Below are positions 31,619 through 37,684 of a DNA stretch of 37,684 nt, piece after piece. The number at the start of each line of letters is the position of its first letter. Position 1 is the stretch's first letter. The translations under genes were made by a program, and so were the position numbers. The stretch comes from an uncultured Prevotellaceae bacterium (GTDB taxonomy: Bacteria; Bacteroidota; Bacteroidia; Bacteroidales; Bacteroidaceae): NCBI GenBank assembly GCA_900314985.1, contig OMXL01000022.1, forward strand, positions 1 through 37,684. The letters are read 5' to 3'. The notes beneath the pieces were generated by a model that was not told the origin of the DNA, made no database searches, and was given only the letters and a program-made list of their open reading frames with translations.

Positions 31619-31630
31619 TTTTCTTTGGTA
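31612..31630. promoter_or_regulatory. Inverted repeat between two divergent promoters, candidate operator
   Basis: TACCAA (31612-31617), 7 bases, TTGGTA (31625-31630). The arms overlap the -33 boxes of the cyd promoter and of the exporter promoter, so one bound dimer could affect both. Confidence 0.45.
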
Positions 31631-31654
31631 ATTCGAGGAAAAAGTTTATCTTTG
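31624..31654 (+). promoter_or_regulatory. Promoter of the exporter operon
   Basis: TTTG at 31624-31627, a 19 bp spacer and TATCTTTG at 31647-31654, about 37 bases before the ATG at 31691. Confidence 0.75.
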
Positions 31655-31690
31655 CAGCGTGTTTTCGAAACAAATTATCTCTAAGAAACT

Positions 31691-32569
31691 ATGAATAATA
31701 AGAAAATTGTATTACCCTTAGTGGCTGTCATCGTATTATTGGTTGCTGGTGTGGTTTATCTTGGCTACTCTCTTAGCCAGGAGAAACAGGTAAACAAGGA
31801 TATGCAGGAACTGGCTGTGCTGGAGAAACAGGAAATGGAAAATGAGTATCAGCAATTTGCTGATCAGTACAGCGAGATGAAGACGCGTATCAACAATGAC
31901 TCTATCGTTGCCCAGCTGAATCGCGAGCAGCAGCGTACACAGCAGTTGTTGGATGAACTGCGTCAGACCAAGGCTGACGACGCTGCCGAGATTACCCGTT
32001 TGAAGAAGGAACTGGCCACTGTTCGTGCCGTATTGCGCAGTTATGTGCTCCAGATCGACTCGCTGAACCAGTTGAATGCCGAGCTGATGGACGAGAACAA
32101 CCGTGTACGTTCTGAGTTGGAGATTACCAACCAGCAGAACATGGCGCTGGCTTCCAGCAACATGACGCTGTCAGAGAAGGTGGCTATTGCCTCCCAGCTG
32201 AATGCTACCAATATCTCATTGACTCCGCTGAACAAGAAGAGCAAGAACAATAAGTATATGAAGAAGGCCCGCACCTTGCAGGTTTCCTTCAATATTGCCC
32301 GTAACGTAACGGCTGCCAATGGTACTCGCGAGCTCTTCGTTCGTATCACCACCCCAATGGGTGAGGTGCTCAATGGCGGTGGTTCGTTTGCCTATGAGAA
32401 CCGTCAGCTGGCTTATACTATGAAGCGCTCTATCGACTATAGCGGCGAGGAGACTTCAGTAACAGCTATGTGGCCCATCAATGAGACTTTGCCTGGTGGC
32501 TCTTACAATGTCAGCATCTTTGCAGATGGTAATATGATTGGCTCAAGAAACTTTACGTTCGAGAAATAA
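31691..32569 (+). CDS. Hypothetical coiled-coil membrane protein at the head of an exporter operon
   Basis: A 292-residue protein of no family I can name. Residues 6-26 are one membrane segment (VLPLVAVIVLLVAGVVYLGY). Residues about 32-160 are a long Glu/Gln/Leu-rich coiled coil. A basic stretch (KKSKNNKYMKKA) follows at 185-196, then a compact beta-rich domain to the end (VSFNIARNVTAANGTRELFV, GSYNVSIFADGNMIGSRNFTF). The order, membrane anchor then coiled coil then beta domain outside, resembles a periplasmic adaptor or scaffold. Its stop codon abuts the ATG of the tolC gene with no spacer, so they are co-transcribed and it probably works with the exporter. Confidence 0.8.
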   Translation: MNNKKIVLPLVAVIVLLVAGVVYLGYSLSQEKQVNKDMQELAVLEKQEMENEYQQFADQYSEMKTRINNDSIVAQLNREQQRTQQLLDELRQTKADDAAEITRLKKELATVRAVLRSYVLQIDSLNQLNAELMDENNRVRSELEITNQQNMALASSNMTLSEKVAIASQLNATNISLTPLNKKSKNNKYMKKARTLQVSFNIARNVTAANGTRELFVRITTPMGEVLNGGGSFAYENRQLAYTMKRSIDYSGEETSVTAMWPINETLPGGSYNVSIFADGNMIGSRNFTFEK

Positions 32570-34039
32570 ATGAATAGGTTATTAGCTGTTTGCTTTTGGC
32601 TATTGACTATTGGCATATCTCCTGCCGAGGCTCAGCGCGTACTGAGCCTTGATAGCTGTAGGGCCATGGCCTTGCGCAACAATAAGCAGATGAGCGTGCA
32701 GCGTGTCAAGCAGGAGGTTGCTAAGAACATCCGCAAATCGGCACGTACGAAGTATCTGCCTCATGTCAGTGCTACGGGTGGTTATCTGTATACCAGCAAG
32801 GAGATCTCTATTCTCAGCGACGAAAGCAAGGAGACACTGTCGAATCTGGGTACCAATAGCGTCACTCAGATGCAGTCGGGTCTTGCTTCGGCAATGCCTG
32901 TGCTGAGCGCTTTGTTTGGCAGTACTGCTCCCGTGACATCCATGATGAATGGTATGGCAGGAACGCTGAACCAGATTGGCCAGGGCATCGTCGATGAGTT
33001 GCATACCGATACCCGCCACATGTTTGGTGGGGCCATCCTCGTGACACAACCTATCTTTATGGGTGGTGCCATTGTCGCCATGAACAAAATGGCAGACTTG
33101 GGCGAAGACCTTGCGGCTAATTCGGCTGATGCTCGTCGTCAGGAGACACTCTATCAGATAGACCAGGCCTATTGGCAGGTGGTATCGCTGCGCCATAAGC
33201 AGAAACTGGCTGAGAGTTTCCTTGAACTGGTGAAGAAGCTGGACGGTGACGTACAGAAGATGATTCAGGAGGGTGTTGCTACCCGTTCGGAGGGTCTGAG
33301 CGTCAGCGTGAAGGTGAACGAGGCTGAGATGGCAGTGATGAAGGTCAATGACGGACTGACGCTGTCGAAGATGCTGCTGTGTCAGCTCTGTGGACTGCCT
33401 GTTGAAGAACAGGTGACGCTGGCTGACGAGGAGACAGAAGATATTGCTACCGTTGGTATCACAGAGACTTTCCAGAAGAGTGACTATCTGGAGAATCGTC
33501 CAGAGCTGAAGATGCTACAGAACGTCGTAGATATTAACCATCAGGCCACGAACCTTCTCAAGGCAGGCAATCTGCCACAGGTACTGCTGGTGGGTGGCTA
33601 TTCTGCATCGAATCCCAATGTGTATAACGGCTTCCAGCGTAAGTTCAGTGGTGCATGGAATATCGCAGTATTGATGCGTGTACCCATCTGGAACTGGGGT
33701 GACGTAGCCTATAAGGTGCGTGCTGCCAAGGGTGCTACCACCATCGCCACCTTAGAGATGGAGGAGGCGCGCGAAAAGATGGAGCTGCAGGTGAACCAGA
33801 GCAACTTCCGCGTCAACGAGGCTAACAAGAAACTGCTGTTGGCACAGGCCAGTCAGCAGCGTGCAGACGAGAATCTGCGTATGGCTACGCTTGGTTTCCA
33901 GGAGGGTGTCATCTCGTCGACCACCGTCATGGAGGCTCAGACGGCCTGGCTGCAGGCTCAGTCACAGCGCATCGATGCTGAAATTGATGTGCAGCTGAGT
34001 AGAGTGAACTTGCAGAAGTCGCTGGGTACGCTGCGATAG
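32570..34039 (+). CDS. TolC family outer-membrane efflux protein
   Basis: A 489-residue protein with signal peptide 1-21 (cleavage after PAEA). The mature part has the two TolC repeats of long helices: VLSLDSCRAMALRNNKQMSV opens the first, RQETLYQIDQAYWQVVSLRHKQKLAE lies in the first hairpin, and the second repeat starts near NRPELKMLQNVVDINHQATN and ends with QSQRIDAEIDVQLSRVNLQK. An insertion rich in Met, Ser and Thr (about 75-145) is longer than in classical TolC. It would form the outer-membrane channel for the HlyD and ABC-2 proteins downstream. Signal-peptide residues 5-16 are coded by a five-copy 7-base array, and a second array starts at its stop codon. Confidence 0.88.
   Translation: MNRLLAVCFWLLTIGISPAEAQRVLSLDSCRAMALRNNKQMSVQRVKQEVAKNIRKSARTKYLPHVSATGGYLYTSKEISILSDESKETLSNLGTNSVTQMQSGLASAMPVLSALFGSTAPVTSMMNGMAGTLNQIGQGIVDELHTDTRHMFGGAILVTQPIFMGGAIVAMNKMADLGEDLAANSADARRQETLYQIDQAYWQVVSLRHKQKLAESFLELVKKLDGDVQKMIQEGVATRSEGLSVSVKVNEAEMAVMKVNDGLTLSKMLLCQLCGLPVEEQVTLADEETEDIATVGITETFQKSDYLENRPELKMLQNVVDINHQATNLLKAGNLPQVLLVGGYSASNPNVYNGFQRKFSGAWNIAVLMRVPIWNWGDVAYKVRAAKGATTIATLEMEEAREKMELQVNQSNFRVNEANKKLLLAQASQQRADENLRMATLGFQEGVISSTTVMEAQTAWLQAQSQRIDAEIDVQLSRVNLQKSLGTLR
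32582..32616. repeat. Heptamer array forming the TolC signal-peptide core (TTGGCTA, 5 copies)
   Basis: Units start at 32582, 32589, 32596, 32603 and 32610: ttagctg, tttgctt, ttggcta, ttgacta, ttggcat. They code residues 5-16 (LAVCFWLLTIGI). Confidence 0.8.
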
Positions 34040-34073
34040 AGAATTGAGAATTGAGAATTGAAAATTGAGAATT
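34039..34073. repeat. Heptamer array after tolC (GAGAATT, 5 copies)
   Basis: Units start at 34039, 34046, 34053, 34060 and 34067, four of them GAGAATT and one gaaaatt. The first base is the last base of the tolC stop codon TAG, and the array fills the spacer up to 9 bases before the next ATG. Confidence 0.92.
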
Positions 34074-34081
34074 ATATAAAG

Positions 34082-35068
34082 ATGAATGCAAAAACGCAAC
34101 ATAACAACATTCTGTTGGCCATTATAGGTTTCGCCACAGTGGTGGTCATCGTTGGTGTCATTGGTTTCTTTGCCTTCTCACGTAAGGCAGAGGTCATTCA
34201 AGGACAGGTGGAGGTCAGCGAATATCGCGTGTCGAGCAAGGTGCCTGGCCGTATCCTGGAGATACGTGTCAAGGAGGGTGACTTCGTGAAGGTTGGCGAC
34301 ACGCTGGCAATCCTCGATGCTCCTGAGGTGCGTGCCAAGATGGAACAGGCTCAGAGTGCACAGGATGCTGCCTCGGCGATTGAACTGAAAGCACAGAACG
34401 GTGCCCGTGAAGAGCAGATTCGCGGTGCCTACAATGTGTTACAGCAGGCCAAGGCCGGCGTAGAGATTGCCGAGAAGTCATACAAGCGCATCCAGCGCCT
34501 CTTCGATGAGGGCGTGGTTAGCGAACAGAAACGTGATGAGGTGTATGCTCAGTACAAGGCCATGGAGGCACAGATGCAGGCAGCCCAGAGTCAGTATGAT
34601 ATGGCGGTGAATGGTGCCCGTCGTGAGGACAAGCTCGCTGCTGCTGCCCAGGTGGGACGTGCCAAGGGTGCTGTACAGGAGGTGAACTCGTATATCCACG
34701 AGACAGTACAGATTGCCCAGATGGAGGGTGAGGTGATGGACATCTACCCCAAGCAGGGTGAGTTGGTAGGTACTGGTTCGCCTATCATGACCATTGCCGT
34801 CATGAAAGATATGTGGGGAACGTTCAGCGTCCGTGAAGACCAGTTGGCAGACATGAAGGTGGGCGACACGTTTACCGCTTTTGTTCCTGCTTTCAACAAG
34901 GATATTCAGCTGAAGGTGTACTCTCTGAAAGACGAGGGCTCTTACGCCGTTTGGCGTGCCACAAAGGCCAATGGTCAGTACGACCTGAAGACCTTTGAGG
35001 TCAAAGCCCGTCCGGTAGAGAAGTTTGAGGGACTGCGTCCTGGAATGAGTCTGGTTATTAAGAACTGA
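34082..35068 (+). CDS. HlyD family periplasmic adaptor (membrane fusion protein)
   Basis: A 328-residue protein. One membrane segment at 9-31 (NILLAIIGFATVVVIVGVIG), then the first half of a lipoyl-like domain (VSSKVPGRILEIRVKEGDFVKVGD, about 50-73), an alpha-helical hairpin rich in Ala, Gln and Glu (about 82-200), the second lipoyl half (GEVMDIYPKQGELVGTGSPI) and a beta-barrel domain. It links inner-membrane exporter components to TolC. The frame opens at TTG 34058 inside the repeat array. The ATG at 34082 places the membrane segment normally and was chosen. It is followed after 2 bases by the first permease gene. Confidence 0.9.
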   Translation: MNAKTQHNNILLAIIGFATVVVIVGVIGFFAFSRKAEVIQGQVEVSEYRVSSKVPGRILEIRVKEGDFVKVGDTLAILDAPEVRAKMEQAQSAQDAASAIELKAQNGAREEQIRGAYNVLQQAKAGVEIAEKSYKRIQRLFDEGVVSEQKRDEVYAQYKAMEAQMQAAQSQYDMAVNGARREDKLAAAAQVGRAKGAVQEVNSYIHETVQIAQMEGEVMDIYPKQGELVGTGSPIMTIAVMKDMWGTFSVREDQLADMKVGDTFTAFVPAFNKDIQLKVYSLKDEGSYAVWRATKANGQYDLKTFEVKARPVEKFEGLRPGMSLVIKN

Positions 35069-35070
35069 CG

Positions 35071-36243
35071 ATGTTGCTGGTGCTGCGTCGGATATACGAG
35101 TTGTCGTTGAGGGAGTGCAAGATATTCATGCGCAACCCCATCTACGTATTCTGCATGGTGGTGTTCCCGCTGGCAGTGATGGTCTTCTTCACCTCTATGC
35201 TGGAGAACGGACAGCCGCAGGAGATGCCTATAGGTGTGGTAGACCTTGACAACTCGTCGACAACACGTGCCTTGATTCGTCGTTTGGATGCTTTCCAGAC
35301 CAGTCAGGTGGTGGCCAACTATCCTTCGGTCAGTGCGGCGCGCCGTGCTATCCAGAACAATGAGATTTATGGCTTCATCTATTTCCCCGAAGGAACTACT
35401 GAGCGCCTGCTGAGTGGTCGACAGCCCAAGATCTCGTTCTACTATTCCATGACGTCGGTTACTGCTGGCTCGCTGGTGTTCCGTGACTTGAAGACGGTAG
35501 CTACATTAGGTTCTGCCGCTGTAGGACAGGCCACGATGCGTGCCCGCGGATATACTGACAACCAGATAAAGACATTCCTGCAACCTATTGCTATCGACCT
35601 GCATCAGATAGGTAACCCTACGACTGACTATAACGCCTTCCTGTCGACGATGATGGTTCCTGGTATTATGATGCTGTTTATCTTCCTTATCACAACCTAT
35701 GCCATTGGTACGGAACTGAAGTTCAACCATAGTAAGCAAATCATGGTGATGGGCGGTAATCGCATCTGGGTAACGCTGGTGGGTAAGTTGCTGCCACATC
35801 TGATGATATGGCTCACACTGACCTTCTGCTATAGTTTCTACGTCTTTGGCATCCTGGAATTCCCCCATCCTGGAGGTACGGGAATGATAGTGCTGCTCAA
35901 CCTGCTGATGGTCTTTGCCGCCATGGGCTTTGGCATCTTCGCCTTCGGACTGATGCCATCGCTGCGCATGTCGATGAGTATCAGCTCACTGTGGGCAGTG
36001 CTCAGTTTCTCGATGGCTGGTACGGCATTCCCCGTGATGGGAATGGACGGTCCTCTGCAGGCATTGGCATGGCTCTTCCCCCTGCATCACTATTGTGTAA
36101 TCTATGATACCTGCGTGCTCAATGACTTCTCGCTGCTCGAGTGCTGGTGGCATGTGGCTGCTATGCTGGCCTTTATGCTGTTGCCGATGCTTGTGGCAGG
36201 AAAGATCAAGAACGCCATGCTGACCTATGTGTATATCCCCTAA
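35071..36243 (+). CDS. ABC-2 type transporter permease (YhhJ/YbhS-like)
   Basis: A 390-residue permease. First membrane segment near 21-42 (NPIYVFCMVVFPLAVMVFFT), then a large extracytoplasmic domain to about 205 with the family block IGVVDLDNSSTTRALIRRLD, then five segments from 208 (MMLFIFLITTYAIGTELKFN onwards) to the C-terminus. This is the ABC2_membrane_3 layout. With the HlyD and TolC proteins it would export a small molecule, lipid or peptide. The following gene is a second permease of the same type, as in ybhS-ybhR. No ATP-binding subunit gene is in the window. Confidence 0.88.
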   Translation: MLLVLRRIYELSLRECKIFMRNPIYVFCMVVFPLAVMVFFTSMLENGQPQEMPIGVVDLDNSSTTRALIRRLDAFQTSQVVANYPSVSAARRAIQNNEIYGFIYFPEGTTERLLSGRQPKISFYYSMTSVTAGSLVFRDLKTVATLGSAAVGQATMRARGYTDNQIKTFLQPIAIDLHQIGNPTTDYNAFLSTMMVPGIMMLFIFLITTYAIGTELKFNHSKQIMVMGGNRIWVTLVGKLLPHLMIWLTLTFCYSFYVFGILEFPHPGGTGMIVLLNLLMVFAAMGFGIFAFGLMPSLRMSMSISSLWAVLSFSMAGTAFPVMGMDGPLQALAWLFPLHHYCVIYDTCVLNDFSLLECWWHVAAMLAFMLLPMLVAGKIKNAMLTYVYIP

Positions 36244-36255
36244 CGACGTAGACCC

Positions 36256-37473
36256 ATGAAAATAGAAGATATCCTAACGACCATCAAAGAGGGCTGCCGC
36301 GACGCAGCACGCATCTGGCGTGACGAGATGCGCCAGATCTTCAAGGACGAGGGTGTCATCATCTTCTTCTTTGTCGTGCCCTTGATATACCCGCTGCTCT
36401 ACTCATGGATATATAATAATGAGGTGGTGCGTGAGGTACCTGTGGTGGTGGTAGACAATAGCCACTCCCAACTGAGCCGTAAGTTTATCCGCATGTGCAA
36501 TGCGTCGCCCGATGTCAAGGTGGTGGCCTATGTGGACGATATGGATGAGGGTAAAATGCTGATAGGACGTAATGTGGCCAGGGCACTCTATTATATCCCT
36601 TCTGACTTCCAGACGCGCATCTACCGCATGCAGCAGGCTACCATCAGCGTCTATTGTGACATGAGTCTGGTGCTGACCTACAAGGCTGCCTATCAGACGG
36701 CACTGATGGTGTCGCAGGAGATGAATAGCGAGATCCAGATTCAACTGGCTGGCAAGTATACCAAGCGGGAGGAACAGATACAGGCGAAGCCCTTGGAGGC
36801 CGACGGACAGGCGTTGTTCAGTCCGGCAGGAGGCTACGGCTCGTTTGTGTTGCCTGCTGTGCTGATGCTGATTATCCAACAGACACTGGTGCTGGGTATT
36901 GGTCTGTCGGCGGGTACTGCTCGCGAGAGCAACCGCTTCCAGAACCTGGTACCCCCAGATCGCCGCTATTATCACGGTATGTTCCGCGTGGTGTTTGGCA
37001 AGGCGATGTGTTACCTGATGATATACATCCTGATGGGTGCATGGCTGACTATCATTGTACCGCGGCTGTTCCATTTCCCCTGTCTGGCCCATTGGCAGGA
37101 CTTGTTGGCCATCATGCTGCCCTATACGCTGGCCTGCATCTTCTTTGGTATGACGGTGAGCTGTCTGGTACGCTATCGTGAGAACGTGATGCTCATCATG
37201 GTGTTCGTCTCCGTGCCGTTGCTGTTCCTGACAGGCGTGTCATGGCCGCAGACGGAGATTCCTGGTTTCTGGCAGGGCGTGTCAAGTCTATTCCCCTCAA
37301 CCTTCGGTGTGCGTGCCTATATCCGTCTGAACTCTATGGGCGGTACGCTGAGCGACGTACTCACGGAGTACCGCATCCTCTGGTGCCATGTGGTGGTCTA
37401 CTTCATTGTGGCCTGTCTGGTCTATCGCCACCATGTGAATCTCGCTCGTCAGCACGCAGCAGAGGCAGAGTAA
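36256..37473 (+). CDS. ABC-2 type transporter permease, second of the pair
   Basis: A 405-residue permease with the same plan as the gene before it. The N-terminal segment is near 33-52 (VIIFFFVVPLIYPLLYSWIY). An extracytoplasmic domain follows, with VPVVVVDNSHSQLSRKFIRM and the basic/Gln-rich stretch KYTKREEQIQAK near 172. Then come five segments from about 198 (FVLPAVLMLIIQQTLVLGIG) to the end, with LTGVSWPQTEIPGFWQ typical of the family's last loop. It starts 12 bases after the previous gene. It most likely forms a heterodimer with it; an ATPase must come from elsewhere if this is a real ABC exporter. Confidence 0.88.
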   Translation: MKIEDILTTIKEGCRDAARIWRDEMRQIFKDEGVIIFFFVVPLIYPLLYSWIYNNEVVREVPVVVVDNSHSQLSRKFIRMCNASPDVKVVAYVDDMDEGKMLIGRNVARALYYIPSDFQTRIYRMQQATISVYCDMSLVLTYKAAYQTALMVSQEMNSEIQIQLAGKYTKREEQIQAKPLEADGQALFSPAGGYGSFVLPAVLMLIIQQTLVLGIGLSAGTARESNRFQNLVPPDRRYYHGMFRVVFGKAMCYLMIYILMGAWLTIIVPRLFHFPCLAHWQDLLAIMLPYTLACIFFGMTVSCLVRYRENVMLIMVFVSVPLLFLTGVSWPQTEIPGFWQGVSSLFPSTFGVRAYIRLNSMGGTLSDVLTEYRILWCHVVVYFIVACLVYRHHVNLARQHAAEAE

Positions 37474-37492
37474 AAAGATTTCCACCTTTTTC

Positions 37493-37523
37493 TTTGTTGC
37501 TTCGGAAAATTCCTATAAATTTG
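37493..37523 (+). promoter_or_regulatory. Promoter-like sequence without an assigned gene
   Basis: TTTG at 37493-37496, a 19 bp spacer and TAAATTTG at 37516-37523. The next 88 bases carry no gene on this strand, after which a minus-strand gene ends. It could drive a small RNA or an antisense transcript, or be chance. Confidence 0.4.
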
Positions 37524-37610
37524 CGACGTATTTCTACCGCAGGGAATTTACGAGGCTTTATTTTGCCACATCGTGGATATAGTTGACAAGGGAAGTTGCC
37601 GACCTCACGG

Positions 37611-37684
37611 TTATTGGAAGCAACGGGCCAGCAGGCCTATTACCGCCATGTGGGCGGGATAGTAATAGTAGAAGAACTTGCCGA
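37611..37684 (-). CDS. TraX family protein, C-terminal end only
   Basis: The minus strand from the window edge reads GKFFYYYYPAHMAVIGLLAR, then CFQ and a TAA stop. The aromatic run followed by YPAHxxxxGL is the usual C-terminal end of TraX-type acyltransferase-like membrane proteins in Bacteroidales. Only 24 residues are inside the window, so the family call is tentative and no function is claimed. Confidence 0.5.
   Translation of the reverse strand, partial: GKFFYYYYPAHMAVIGLLARCFQ

Noticed and set aside
21-34073. The heptamer arrays as a CRISPR
   Set aside because: The units are contiguous, 7 bases long and without spacers; no cas genes are nearby.
37524-37684. An SRP RNA or other known small RNA at the right edge, suggested by GGAAGCAACGG after a promoter
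   Set aside because: The conserved SRP tip (GGAAGGAAGCAG with its paired side) is not present, and the opposite strand reads as a good TraX-type C-terminus. Left only as an unexplained promoter.

Overview
This looks like a chromosomal segment from a Bacteroidales bacterium, most likely Prevotella or a close relative. The evidence is the Bacteroidetes promoter form (TTTG, 19-20 bp, TAnnTTTG) in front of most transcription units, the mostly weak Shine-Dalgarno sequences, a lipidated TamA-like protein (TamL type) beside TamB, a DUF4492 gene in front of cydAB, and the GH133/GT4/GH57 glycogen cluster typical of the group. There is no phage, integrase, transposase or CRISPR array. The gene content is housekeeping, envelope, respiration and carbohydrate metabolism.

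Layout, left to right: a 5S rRNA with two terminators; two paralogous MscS-type channels flanking a reverse xth; an initiator-type tRNA-Met; a TetR regulator and fabG; an unknown four-helix membrane protein; a pseudouridine synthase, TamB, TamL, mannonate dehydratase and lipid-kinase run; a glycogen operon (debranching enzyme, GT4 glycosyltransferase, GH57 enzyme, SGNH hydrolase). Then on the minus strand come an aldo/keto reductase shortened at its C-terminus, an S66 peptidase homologue lacking two catalytic residues, and a GH8 enzyme followed by a membrane-bound AraC regulator. A DUF4492-cydA-cydB operon follows, also on minus. Divergent from it is a forward operon of a coiled-coil membrane protein, TolC, HlyD and two ABC-2 permeases. 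The window ends in the 3' end of a TraX-like gene on minus.

The most unusual thing here is not a gene cluster but a repeat habit. At least eleven places carry short arrays (4 to 11 copies) of seven-base units. The unit differs from place to place, but the period is 7 in each. Some arrays lie between genes. Others contain the stop codon of a gene, lie in frame inside genes (rluA, GH8, cydA twice, cydB), or supply the hydrophobic core of a signal peptide (TamL and TolC, each exactly five units coding residues 9-20 and 5-16). This resembles the heptanucleotide STRR families of heterocystous cyanobacteria. In rluA the copies that would put TGA in frame are exactly the ones that have diverged.

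Other points worth checking are the S66 homologue with Gly and Ser where Ser and His are expected, an orphan C-terminal sorting-type motif with no gene in front, convergent genes whose stop codons lie inside hairpins, a Lys/Ala/Pro tail on the GH57 protein, a T-stem mismatch in the tRNA, and an exporter operon with no ATPase gene. All calls come from reading the sequence; no database search was run.
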